This document shows, one piece after another, positions 1 through 6,224 of a stretch of 14,393 nt of DNA. The notes beneath the pieces were generated by a model. That model was not told the DNA's origin, did no database searches, and was given only the letters and a program-made list of their open reading frames with translations. Source of the stretch: an uncultured Eubacteriales bacterium (GTDB lineage Bacteria > Bacillota > Clostridia > Oscillospirales > Oscillospiraceae); assembly GCA_902477055.1 (NCBI GenBank), contig CABSFY010000058.1, positions 1 through 14,393 of the forward strand, written 5' to 3'. Each line of letters opens with the position of its first letter. Within the stretch, counting starts at the first letter, position 1. The translations under genes and the position numbers were made by a program.

Positions 1-10
1 ATAACATAAA

Positions 11-49
11 AATAATGGTAGGCACTTTCGTGTCTACCATTATTTTATC
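11..49 (-). terminator. Rho-independent terminator, minus strand
   Basis: A 15-bp stem (11-25 with 30-44, one G-T pair) closes on a 4-nt loop. Read on the minus strand the loop is GAAA, a stable GNRA tetraloop, and the 3' arm runs into a T-rich tail, so minus is the preferred direction. It lies downstream of the tRNA-like relic at 75-94 and would suit the end of a former tRNA transcript. Confidence 0.7.
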
Positions 50-74
50 ACTTCACCTCTTGGGTCGGCTTTTC

Positions 75-94
75 TGGTGCCGCTAACCGGAATC
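75..94 (-). pseudogene. Relic of a tRNA 3' end
   Basis: Read on the minus strand this stretch ends TTCCGGTTAGCGGCACCA, matching the last 18 nt of the tRNA-Leu at 258-344 at 16 positions, including the encoded CCA. No matching 5' acceptor strand, D-arm or anticodon arm is present in the adjacent 150 bases, so it cannot be a working tRNA. It may be the remnant of a decayed tRNA gene or a site where an element once integrated; the sequence does not decide between these. Confidence 0.55.
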
Positions 95-120
95 GCACTG
101 AAGGTAGGGGAGGAGCTACG

Positions 121-143
121 GCAAGCTGTCACTGACAGCTTGC
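121..143. repeat. Perfect 23-bp palindrome
   Basis: Arms of 11 bases (121-131 and 133-143) are exact reverse complements around a single central C. There is no T-run next to it, so it is not an obvious terminator. It sits between the tRNA relic and the live tRNA-Leu. Its role is unknown; it could be a protein-binding or recombination site or a stem in RNA. Confidence 0.6.
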
Positions 144-200
144 TGAGGATTTCTGGAAAATCTGGGTGCATACTGTTGCATCGGTAGTTTATTGCAATTT

Positions 201-280
201 TTCAAGTCCATGGTCAGCAAACCAAAAACAGACCGTCCCAACGGGACGGCCTGTTTTTGGTGCCGCTGACCGGACTTGAA
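201..280. repeat. Long imperfect inverted repeat including the tRNA-Leu 3' end
   Basis: The left arm (201-239) mirrors the right arm (243-280) across a 3-nt centre. The inner part is the tRNA terminator stem. The outer part of the right arm is the T-arm and acceptor 3' end of tRNA-Leu, and the outer left arm (about 201-223) is a near copy of that segment on the opposite strand, differing by a 2-nt insertion and a few changes near CCA. Confidence 0.75.
222..257 (-). terminator. Terminator of tRNA-Leu
   Basis: Directly after the encoded CCA, the minus strand forms a stem of about 16 bp around a GTT loop, GC-rich near the loop, with one G-U pair. The 3' arm ends in five T residues (complement of 224-228). 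Spacing and direction fit a single-gene tRNA transcript. Confidence 0.85.
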
Positions 281-344
281 CCGGTACGCTTTTTACGGCG
301 AGGGATTTTAAGTCCCTTGTGTCTACCTATTCCACCACAGCGGC
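258..344 (-). tRNA. tRNA-Leu (anticodon TAA)
   Basis: An 87-nt cloverleaf can be drawn on the minus strand. The 7-bp acceptor stem is GCCGCTG/CAGCGGC with discriminator A and encoded CCA. The anticodon stem AGGGA/TCCCT encloses loop CTTAAAA, placing anticodon TAA at 310-308. A long variable arm with a CGC/GCG stem marks it as class II, and the T-arm is ACCGG-TTCAAGT-CCGGT. It should decode UUA and, by wobble, UUG. A promoter lies about 10 nt upstream of the 5' end and a terminator follows the CCA. Confidence 0.96.
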
Positions 345-360
345 GTGGCTTGCGGGATAC

Positions 361-389
361 ATTTTATCATTTTCCGAGCGAAAGGTCAA
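361..389 (-). promoter_or_regulatory. Promoter of tRNA-Leu
   Basis: On the minus strand TTGACC (389-384) is separated by 17 bp from TAAAAT (366-361). Transcription would begin roughly 10 nt before the mature tRNA 5' end at 344. It is divergent from the tdk promoter at 447-475. Confidence 0.75.
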
Positions 390-446
390 GCGGATTATGG
401 GACTTTTCCGTGCCGGATTTGTGCAAATCAGGGGGAAATTTTGCCC

Positions 447-475
447 TTGCATAAATGCAGTGCATCCTGTATAAT
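447..475 (+). promoter_or_regulatory. Promoter of the tdk-led salvage genes
   Basis: TTGCAT (447-452), a 17-bp spacer and a perfect TATAAT (470-475) lie 32 bp before the tdk start codon. A short near-palindrome (ATGCAGTGCAT, 455-465) occupies the spacer and might bind a regulator; that role is only a guess. Confidence 0.8.
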
Positions 476-507
476 GGAACTGTATCAAAAGATCGGAGGG
501 TCCGGAA

Positions 508-1092
508 ATGGCCAAGCTCTATTTCAAATACGGCTCAATGGGGTCGTCGAAAACCGCGCAGGCGCTGATTACGAAATATAACTATGAAGAAAACGGAATG
601 CGCGTATGGCTCGTCAAGCCCGCAGCAGACGACCGCGACGGTGCGATCATCCTGAAAAGCCGCGTCGGCTTGGAGGCCCCGGCGGAGGTGATTGCCCCCT
701 CGGCGAACATCAGCGAAATCTTCGAGGCGCGCGATGAGCCGGATGTTATCATTGTGGATGAGTGCCAGTTTTTGACCTCCGAGCAGATCGATCAGCTCCG
801 TGATATCGTGGACACGAAGAATATTCCCGTCATCTGCTTCGGCCTGCGGACGGACTTCCAGAGTAAGCTGTTCCCCGGCAGCCACCGCCTGTTCGAGGTG
901 GCCGACACCATTTCCGAGATCAAATCCATCTGCGACTGCGGCGCGAAGGCAACGACCAACGCCCGTATCGACAGCGAGGGCTACGTCATCACCGAGGGTG
1001 CGCAGCTTTTCATCGGCGGCAACGACAGCTACATCGCCATGTGCCACAAATGCTGGATCCGCAACATCCGGGAGCATAGAAAGGTGCGGTAA
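508..1092 (+). CDS. tdk: Thymidine kinase
   Basis: This enzyme transfers phosphate from ATP to thymidine (and deoxyuridine), giving dTMP by salvage in the cytosol. The 194-residue product has the usual length. A P-loop lies at residues 9-16 (GSMGSSKT). The VDECQF motif at 83-88 carries the acidic pair D84-E85, where the family's catalytic Glu sits. Four cysteines arranged CxC (142, 144) and CxxC (179, 182) probably form the structural zinc site. The start is fixed by GGAGGG at 495-500, seven bases before ATG. It is the first gene after a strong promoter and precedes deoD by 54 bp, so it probably leads the salvage cluster. Confidence 0.95.
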   Translation: MAKLYFKYGSMGSSKTAQALITKYNYEENGMRVWLVKPAADDRDGAIILKSRVGLEAPAEVIAPSANISEIFEARDEPDVIIVDECQFLTSEQIDQLRDIVDTKNIPVICFGLRTDFQSKLFPGSHRLFEVADTISEIKSICDCGAKATTNARIDSEGYVITEGAQLFIGGNDSYIAMCHKCWIRNIREHRKVR

Positions 1093-1120
1093 TGACCGCA
1101 GTCCTTCTATATAGTACAAT
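1092..1120 (+). promoter_or_regulatory. Possible internal promoter before deoD
   Basis: ATGACC (1092-1097) overlapping the tdk stop codon, a 17-bp spacer and TACAAT (1115-1120) resemble a promoter in the 54-bp gap before deoD. It would allow deoD and the downstream genes to be expressed apart from tdk. Confidence 0.45.
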
Positions 1121-1146
1121 AATGTGTGTTTGAAAGGAGCATCCCC

Positions 1147-1887
1147 ATGAACTATCCGACTCCCCATATCCTGGCGACGCCGGAGGACTTTGGTCAGACG
1201 GTCCTGATGCCCGGCGACCCCTTGCGTTCGCAGTACATCGCACAAAATTTCCTGGAAAACGCGAAGCTCGTCAACAATGTCCGCGGTGTACAGGGCTACA
1301 CCGGCTACTACAAGGGCGTAAAGGTTTCCGTCATGGCCTCCGGCATGGGTATGCCGGCCATCGGCATCTATTCCTATGAGCTGTTCAATGCGTTCGGCGT
1401 GCGGAACATCATGCGCGTCGGCTCGGCAGGCTCGATGGACCTCGATGTCAAGGTACGCGATATCGTGATCGCGCAGGGCGCGTGTACGAACTCCGATTTT
1501 GCCCATCAATACCACCTCGACGGCACGTTTGCGCCGATTGCGTCGTTCGATATGCTGCGCAAGTCGGTCGAGGCCTGCGAGGAGATCGGCGCGACGTATC
1601 ATGTCGGCAACATCCTGTCCTCCGACAATTTCTACGGCGACGACGAGGGCGTGCCGGAGGCACTGAATCCGGGCTGCTGCTGGCGCAAGATGGGCGTTAT
1701 GGCCACTGAAATGGAGGCCGCCGCGCTGTACATGACCGCTGCCCGCTGGAAGAAGAACGCCCTGTGCATCTGCACAATCTCCGACCACATCCTCACCGGC
1801 GAGGCCCTCTCGCCCGAAGAGCGCCAGACGTCCTTCCGCGAGATGATGCAGGTCGCGCTCGAAACGGCGGTCAAAATCGAAAAATAA
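1147..1887 (+). CDS. deoD: Purine nucleoside phosphorylase, DeoD (hexameric) type
   Basis: The enzyme splits purine (deoxy)ribonucleosides with phosphate into the free base and (deoxy)ribose 1-phosphate, the substrate of the DeoB encoded next. The 246-residue product has the DeoD signatures: the phosphate-binding loop MPGDPLR (21-27), R46 and R90 with S93 in RVGSAGS, the nucleoside-binding E188-M189-E190, and S212-D213 where the catalytic Asp of the family lies. These mark the hexameric DeoD class rather than the trimeric PunA class. An upstream in-frame ATG at 1126 exists, but AAAGGAG at 1133-1139 sits seven bases before 1147, and the protein from there aligns with the usual N-terminus. Confidence 0.95.
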   Translation: MNYPTPHILATPEDFGQTVLMPGDPLRSQYIAQNFLENAKLVNNVRGVQGYTGYYKGVKVSVMASGMGMPAIGIYSYELFNAFGVRNIMRVGSAGSMDLDVKVRDIVIAQGACTNSDFAHQYHLDGTFAPIASFDMLRKSVEACEEIGATYHVGNILSSDNFYGDDEGVPEALNPGCCWRKMGVMATEMEAAALYMTAARWKKNALCICTISDHILTGEALSPEERQTSFREMMQVALETAVKIEK

Positions 1888-1889
1888 AT

Positions 1890-1919
1890 CCAAGGGCGGC
1901 GGAGGGCCGCCCTTGGTTT
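1890..1919 (+). terminator. Intra-operon hairpin after deoD (weak terminator or attenuator)
   Basis: A perfect 11-bp GC-rich stem (1890-1900 with 1906-1916) around loop GGAGG is followed by only three T residues. It begins just after the deoD stop. With such a short T-tail it probably lets part of transcription pass to deoB, or stabilises the upstream mRNA 3' end. Confidence 0.55.
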
Positions 1920-1952
1920 CCCTGAATATTCAACAAAGGAGATGCAATTTCC

Positions 1953-3119
1953 ATGAAGCGTGTATTTCTGTTTGTACTTGATTCCTGCGGCTGCGGCGAA
2001 ATGCCGGATGCCAAGCGCTTCGGCGACGTGAATGTCAATACCCTGCGAAGCTGCGCGACCTCCGACAAGCTGTATGTGCCGAACATGATCGCCTACGGCC
2101 TCGGCAACATCGACACCGTGGACTTCCTCGGCAAGGCCGATGCTCCGAAGGGGGCCTACGCCCGCCTGGCGGAGGCCTCGATGGGCAAGGACACCACCAT
2201 CGGCCACTGGGAGATTGCGGGCATCATCTCGCCCAGCCCCCTGCCTACGTATCCCAACGGCTTCCCGGAGGAGGTCCTCAAGCCCTTCCGCGAGGCGACC
2301 GGCAGAGGCGTTCTGGCAAACGCCCCGTGGTCCGGCACGGAGGTCATCGCAAAATACGGCGCGGAGCATATGCGCACGGGCGACCTGATCGTCTATACCT
2401 CCGCCGACTCCGTGTTTCAGATCGCGGCGCATGAGGATATCGTGCCGCCGGAGCAGCTCTATGAATACTGCCGCATCGCGCGTAAAATTCTGACCGGCAA
2501 GCACGGCGTGGGCCGCGTGATCGCCCGCCCGTTCATCGGCAACCCGACCGACGGCTTCACCCGCACGGCAAACCGCCATGACTTTTCGCTGGAGCCGCCT
2601 GCGGAAACCGTGCTCGACGCGATCAAGAGCGCCGGGCTGGATATGCTGGCCGTCGGCAAAATTCATGACATTTTCGCCGGCGAGGGCATGACGGAATATG
2701 TCTACACCAAGGGCAATACCGACGGTCTGAACAAGACGCTCGACTACGCCGCGCGGGATTTCCATGGCCTGTGCTTCATCAACCTCGTCGATTTTGATAT
2801 GCTCTACGGCCACCGCCGCAATATCGACGGCTATGCCGCCGCGCTGACGGAGTTCGACGGCTTCTTCGGCAAATTCGTCGAGGGCCTCGGCGAGGACGAT
2901 ATCGTCATGGTCACGGCCGACCATGGCTGCGACCCGGCCTATACCGCCACGACCGACCACACCAGAGAGTATGTCCCCCTGCTTGTCGCGGGCAAGCGCG
3001 TCAAGCCCGTCAACCTCGGCACCCGCGCGAGCTTTGCCGACATCGCGGCGACCGTCGCCGAGCTGCTGGATGTGCGTTACGAAACGCCGGGCAAGAGCTT
3101 TGCCGCCGAAATTTTGTAA
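1953..3119 (+). CDS. deoB: Phosphopentomutase
   Basis: The enzyme converts (deoxy)ribose 1-phosphate to the 5-phosphate, feeding nucleoside sugars into central metabolism. The 388-residue product has the alkaline-phosphatase-superfamily fold markers: D10 in LDSCGCGE; T81 in GKDTTIGHWE, the likely phosphorylated Thr; D152; D282 and H287 in DFDMLYGH; D323-H324 in TADHG; and H336 in TDHTREY. All expected metal ligands are therefore present. The SGTE substrate loop is preceded by NAPW rather than the more usual N-K-P-x, a small deviation. AAAGGAG at 1935-1941 fixes the start. cdd follows after 22 bp. Confidence 0.95.
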   Translation: MKRVFLFVLDSCGCGEMPDAKRFGDVNVNTLRSCATSDKLYVPNMIAYGLGNIDTVDFLGKADAPKGAYARLAEASMGKDTTIGHWEIAGIISPSPLPTYPNGFPEEVLKPFREATGRGVLANAPWSGTEVIAKYGAEHMRTGDLIVYTSADSVFQIAAHEDIVPPEQLYEYCRIARKILTGKHGVGRVIARPFIGNPTDGFTRTANRHDFSLEPPAETVLDAIKSAGLDMLAVGKIHDIFAGEGMTEYVYTKGNTDGLNKTLDYAARDFHGLCFINLVDFDMLYGHRRNIDGYAAALTEFDGFFGKFVEGLGEDDIVMVTADHGCDPAYTATTDHTREYVPLLVAGKRVKPVNLGTRASFADIAATVAELLDVRYETPGKSFAAEIL

Positions 3120-3141
3120 TTTATTGTTAAGGAGGAGCGCA

Positions 3142-3555
3142 ATGGAACCGTTAAAGCTGGTCGAGCTGGCGATCGAGGCCAGAGAACGTGCCTATGTTCC
3201 TTACTCGAAATTTGCCGTCGGCGCGGCGCTGCTGACGAAGGCGGGTAAGGTCTATCAGGGCTGCAACATCGAAAACGCCTCCTACGGCGCGACGAACTGC
3301 GCCGAGCGCACCGCGTTTTTCAAGGCAATTTATGAGGGCGAACGCGAATTTGAGGCGATTGCTGTCGTCGGCGGCCCGGAAGGAACGCCGGTCAACGAGC
3401 TTTGCGCACCCTGCGGCATCTGCCGGCAGGTGATGGCCGAGTTCTGTGCGCCGGAGTTCAAGATCTATCTCAGCAAGGGCGACGGCACGTTTGTGGAGTC
3501 CACTTTGACCAAAATGCTGGCTTTCAGCTTCACAAAGGACGATCTTCCAATGTAA
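3142..3555 (+). CDS. cdd: Cytidine deaminase, small tetrameric type
   Basis: Zinc-dependent hydrolytic deaminase turning cytidine and deoxycytidine into uridine and deoxyuridine in the cytosol. The product is 137 residues, typical for the homotetrameric class. C53-A-E55 supplies a zinc Cys and the catalytic Glu, and PCGIC (90-94) supplies the other two zinc cysteines, C91 and C94. The N-terminal YSKFAVGAAL and NIENASYG motifs are also characteristic. The frame stays open far upstream, inside deoB, but AAGGAGGAG just before ATG 3142 sets the start. It is the last enzyme gene before the lipoprotein. Confidence 0.95.
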   Translation: MEPLKLVELAIEARERAYVPYSKFAVGAALLTKAGKVYQGCNIENASYGATNCAERTAFFKAIYEGEREFEAIAVVGGPEGTPVNELCAPCGICRQVMAEFCAPEFKIYLSKGDGTFVESTLTKMLAFSFTKDDLPM

Positions 3556-3589
3556 TTTTAGGCACTTTTAACAAATTTTTAGAAACGTC

Positions 3590-3618
3590 TTGATTTTTTG
3601 AATATTTTGTGCAAGAAT
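3590..3618 (+). promoter_or_regulatory. Promoter before the nucleoside-binding lipoprotein gene
   Basis: TTGATT (3590-3595), a 17-bp spacer and AAGAAT (3613-3618) preceded by TGC form a plausible extended -10 promoter in the 106-bp gap after cdd. A small hairpin (AGCGG/CCGCT, 3625-3638) would lie at the start of the transcript. A separate promoter would fit the much higher expression expected of a binding protein. Confidence 0.5.
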
Positions 3619-3661
3619 GTATCAAGCGGACTACCGCTATAAAAAATTTGGAGGTAAGAAA

Positions 3662-4897
3662 ATGAAGAAACTGTTAGCACTTCTGCTCGCGGTTGCCATG
3701 GTCGCCTGCCTGTTCGCCGGCTGCTCCAAGGAACCCGCTCCCACCGAAGCCCCCACGGATGCTCCCACCGAAGCTCCCACTGACGAGACCCCCACTGACG
3801 AACCGGCTCCCACCGAGCCCTCCGGCGTTGACTACAGCGCATGGCGTGTTGCGATGATCACCGACTACGGCGACATCACCGACCAGTCCTTCAACCAGAC
3901 CACCTACGAAGCTGGCAAGGCATGGTGCGAGGCCCGCGGCGTCGACTTCACCTACTACAAGCCGACCGGCGACTCCACTGCTGAGCGTGTTGCCATGATC
4001 GATAAGGCTGTTGCTGAAGGCTACAACGTCCTCCTGCTTCCGGGCTTTGCTTTCGCTGGCGCGATCGAAGAGACCGTTGAGCTGTACCCCGAGGTCACCT
4101 ACATCGCCCTCGACATTTCCGAGTATGACCTGCAGGAAGCGCACGGCACGGAAAAGGACTTCTCTTGGGTCTATCCGTCCAACCTGTTCTCCGCTGTTTA
4201 CAAGGAAGAGATCGCTGGCTACATGGCCGGCTACGCTACCGTGAAGCTCGGCTACACCAAGCTCGGCTACCTCGGCGGCATGGCGGTTCCCGCTGTTATG
4301 CGCTACGGCTACGGCTTCGTGCAGGGCGCGAACGCTGCTGCGGTTGAGCTCGGCAACACTGCTGATGTCTCCATCCAGTACGTCTACGGCAACCAGTTCT
4401 ATGGCGATCCCGACATCACCGCTTACATGGACACCCTGTATGCAGACGGCGTCGAGTGCGTCTTTGCTTGCGGCGGCGGCATCTTCACCTCTGTTGGCGA
4501 GGCTGCTGCGAAGGTCGAGGGCGCGAAGGTCGTCGGCGTTGACGTTGACCAGGCTCCGATCATCGACAATATGTTCTCCGTCCCCGGCATGACCGTCACC
4601 TCTGCGATGAAGGGCCTTGCTGAGACCGTCAGCCTGCTCCTCTCCGAGCTGATCGACAATGGCAACTGGGCGAACTACGGCGGCAAGGTCGTCACTCTGG
4701 GCCTCGTTTCCGAGAACCCCGAAGAGAACTACGTCCAGCTCGCTCCCTCCACCCAGTATGAGGAAGGCAAGTTCACCGAGGAAGATTATCATCAGCTGGT
4801 TGCTGATATCTTCAACGGCAAGATCGTTGTTTCTGACGACACCTCCGCAATGCCGAAGGTTGAGATCACTGTCAAAGAGCTTGGCAACATCAAGTAA
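3662..4897 (+). CDS. BMP/PnrA-family substrate-binding lipoprotein, probable nucleoside receptor
   Basis: Extracellular, membrane-anchored receptor for an ABC importer. The 411-residue product starts with a lipoprotein signal (MKK, a hydrophobic core, then LFAGC with lipidated C21). A linker of Ala-Pro-Thr-Glu/Asp repeats follows (about 22-55), and from about residue 60 a basic-membrane-protein (Bmp/PnrA/Med) domain beginning WRVAMITDYGDITDQSFNQ, whose D-x-SFN segment is a hallmark. Family members characterised so far bind purine or other nucleosides, and the four upstream salvage enzymes support that. GGAGG at 3650-3654 precedes ATG 3662. Codon use shifts to GCT and GTT compared with deoB, suggesting high expression. 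No permease or ATPase genes follow, so the partner transporter must be elsewhere. Confidence 0.88.
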   Translation: MKKLLALLLAVAMVACLFAGCSKEPAPTEAPTDAPTEAPTDETPTDEPAPTEPSGVDYSAWRVAMITDYGDITDQSFNQTTYEAGKAWCEARGVDFTYYKPTGDSTAERVAMIDKAVAEGYNVLLLPGFAFAGAIEETVELYPEVTYIALDISEYDLQEAHGTEKDFSWVYPSNLFSAVYKEEIAGYMAGYATVKLGYTKLGYLGGMAVPAVMRYGYGFVQGANAAAVELGNTADVSIQYVYGNQFYGDPDITAYMDTLYADGVECVFACGGGIFTSVGEAAAKVEGAKVVGVDVDQAPIIDNMFSVPGMTVTSAMKGLAETVSLLLSELIDNGNWANYGGKVVTLGLVSENPEENYVQLAPSTQYEEGKFTEEDYHQLVADIFNGKIVVSDDTSAMPKVEITVKELGNIK

Positions 4898-4913
4898 TTT
4901 ACCCCTTACATCG

Positions 4914-4946
4914 AAAGGACGGGCGCAAGCCCGTCCTTTTCTGTTT
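4914..4946 (+). terminator. Strong terminator after the salvage block
   Basis: A perfect 11-bp stem (4914-4924 with 4929-4939) capped by a GCAA tetraloop, followed by TTTTCTGTTTTC. It starts 17 bp after the lipoprotein stop codon and ends the salvage block. Confidence 0.92.
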
Positions 4947-4981
4947 TCACTGTCCTTGCGGCTGCACGATCGAAGTACGTT

Positions 4982-5038
4982 CGTAGGGCGGGGTCACCCG
5001 ACCCCGCCGCGAATTCCGTATCAATCCTCGCCCCTACG
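4982..5038. repeat. Palindromic intergenic repeat
   Basis: The ends CGTAGGGCG and CGCCCCTACG are near-inverted copies. Inside, an 8-bp perfect stem (4987-4994 with 5001-5008) closes on a 6-nt loop. It shares the GTAGGGG/CCCCTAC ends with the neighbouring 58-bp repeats, so it probably belongs to the same family of short palindromic elements. Confidence 0.65.
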
Positions 5039-5078
5039 GTGTTTATGGGAGTGCTGTCGATAATGAGCGTGCTGCAAC

Positions 5079-5194
5079 GGGACGTCGAGGACGCCGTCCC
5101 CTACAGAAGTGAAATTGACCGTTCACCGTATTGTAGGGGACGTCGAGGACGCCGTCCCCTACAGAAGTGAAATCGACCGTTCACCGTATTGTAG
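5079..5194. repeat. Two tandem 58-bp repeats with palindromic cores
   Basis: Units 5079-5136 and 5137-5194 differ at one base (5116 T, 5174 C). Each contains a core flanked by GGGGACG and CGTCCCCTAC that can fold into a hairpin, then about 30 bases of spacer holding a short GTGAA/TTCAC stem. An inverted copy of the core follows at 5195-5217. The layout recalls REP/BIME-type clusters. No protein-coding reading is convincing here. Confidence 0.8.
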
Positions 5195-5229
5195 GGGGCG
5201 GCGTCCTCGACGCCCCACTGCTGGCAGTG
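5195..5229. repeat. Inverted copy of the repeat core plus a short palindrome
   Basis: The core of the 58-bp repeats recurs here in reverse orientation (GGCGTC-CTC-GACGCC, 5200-5214). It is followed by a perfect CACTGC-TG-GCAGTG palindrome at 5216-5229. The remaining bases up to the vanY promoter (5230-5341) are AT-rich and show no gene. Confidence 0.65.
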
Positions 5230-5341
5230 CGATATTGAAATATTGTCCAAAATTATGCTCTACGTGTCCTGTGCAAAACTGCCACATTCCTAACATCAAA
5301 ACAAAAAAATTACAAAGGGGATACAAATTTGATGCAAGTGG

Positions 5342-5350
5342 TGCTATAAT
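5342..5350 (+). promoter_or_regulatory. Extended -10 promoter of the carboxypeptidase gene
   Basis: TGC followed directly by TATAAT (5345-5350) is a strong extended -10. No good -35 is visible at the right distance (ATACAA at 5321-5326 with an 18-bp spacer is weak). The gene starts 30 bp downstream. Confidence 0.65.
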
Positions 5351-5379
5351 AGGAAAAAACCGAAACGGGAGGCTTTTCT

Positions 5380-6165
5380 ATGGAGCAGCAAAAAGAACGA
5401 GAGCATACGATGGAGCGCGGACGCGTGATTCTTGCGGCAGTGCTTCCACTATTGACGCTGTTGTTTACGCTGATCGGGCTGGCGCTTCCGCCGCGGACGA
5501 AAAGCGCGGACGCTGCGGCGACGGAGCCGCCTGCGACCGTTGCGGCAACCACCGCGCCGACCGAGCCTGCAACCCAGCCGCCCACGACGGCTGACGGACC
5601 GGCCAAGGATGATCCGCTGCTTCTGCTGGTCAACGCCTCCCATCCGATTCCGGAGAATTACACGCCGGAGCTGACGCGGCTTCAGGATTGGGATTTGTCT
5701 GTGGCCTCGGTCTGCTACGACGATCTGCGCGAAATGCTGGCGGCAGGGCGTGCAACGGGGCTGTCCTTCCAGATCGCATCGGCTTACCGGACGCGCGACG
5801 AACAGCAGAAGCTCTTTAATGAGGATGTTAAAAAGCGCGTGGACGAGGGCATGACCGAGGCGGAGGCCAAGGAGGAAACTGTGCGCTATACCAGTGAGCC
5901 GGGTTACAGTGAACATGAGACCGGCCTTGCGCTGGATATTGTCGCCATGAGCAATCAGCTCCTTGATGATACACAGGAGCAGACCGGTGAAACGCGCTGG
6001 CTTCATAGCCACGCGTGGGAATACGGCTTCATCCTCCGCTACCCGAAGGATAAGGAGAACATTACCGGCATCGCCTATGAGGCTTGGCACTATCGCTACG
6101 TCGGCAAGGAAGCCGCCGCCTACCTGCACCAGAACGACCTGACGCTGGAGGAATACCTGCAATAA
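5380..6165 (+). CDS. Membrane-anchored D-alanyl-D-alanine carboxypeptidase, VanY/peptidase M15B family
   Basis: Zinc peptidase trimming the terminal D-Ala from peptidoglycan stem peptides outside the membrane. The 261-residue product has a hydrophobic segment at about 16-37 (probably an uncleaved anchor), a Thr/Pro/Ala-rich linker (about 45-75), then the catalytic domain. The M15B motifs are complete: SAYRT (134-138), SEHETGLALD (177-186, zinc ligands H179 and D186), and EAWHYRY, with the likely catalytic E234 and zinc ligand H237. GGGAGG at 5367-5372 selects ATG 5380; an internal ATG at 5410 is a less likely start. No vanHAX-type genes lie nearby, so this is probably a housekeeping wall enzyme, not a glycopeptide-resistance gene. 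Confidence 0.92.
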   Translation: MEQQKEREHTMERGRVILAAVLPLLTLLFTLIGLALPPRTKSADAAATEPPATVAATTAPTEPATQPPTTADGPAKDDPLLLLVNASHPIPENYTPELTRLQDWDLSVASVCYDDLREMLAAGRATGLSFQIASAYRTRDEQQKLFNEDVKKRVDEGMTEAEAKEETVRYTSEPGYSEHETGLALDIVAMSNQLLDDTQEQTGETRWLHSHAWEYGFILRYPKDKENITGIAYEAWHYRYVGKEAAAYLHQNDLTLEEYLQ

Positions 6166-6167
6166 CG

Positions 6168-6200
6168 AAAGGCGCACCGCAAGCCGCGGTGCGCCCTTTT
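6168..6200 (+). terminator. Terminator of the carboxypeptidase gene
   Basis: A perfect 10-bp GC-rich stem (6171-6180 with 6186-6195) with loop AAGCC is followed by CTTTT. It begins within a few bases of the stop codon. Confidence 0.88.
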
Positions 6201-6224
6201 AGATTGTCAAAAAAGTTCGATTTT

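Noticed and set aside
257..454. 65-codon plus-strand frame across tRNA-Leu
   Set aside because: It is the complement of a complete tRNA gene and its promoter, so it is not coding.
535..1893. Long open frame of 452 codons on the minus strand across tdk and deoD
   Set aside because: It is antisense to two genes with complete catalytic motifs, has no ribosome binding site or recognisable domain, and arises from the high GC and codon bias.
1632..2960. 442-codon minus-strand frame opposite deoD and deoB
   Set aside because: Mirror of the real coding frames; the composition rich in Arg, Ala, Gly and His is typical of antisense shadows, and no motif is present.
3674..4792. 372-codon minus-strand frame opposite the lipoprotein gene
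   Set aside because: Shadow of a highly biased coding sequence; the plus-strand product has a signal peptide, lipobox and BMP motifs.
5079..5217. CRISPR-like array at the tandem repeats
   Set aside because: The repeated unit includes the would-be spacer (near identical between units), there are only two units plus an inverted core, and no cas genes are nearby.
5109..5594. 161-codon plus-strand frame over the 58-bp repeats
   Set aside because: It reads through palindromic repeats, the vanY promoter and the vanY start in another frame, and has no ribosome binding site.
5380..6165. Glycopeptide-resistance (van) cluster
   Set aside because: Only a VanY-type carboxypeptidase is present; no vanH, ligase, vanX or two-component regulator is adjacent.
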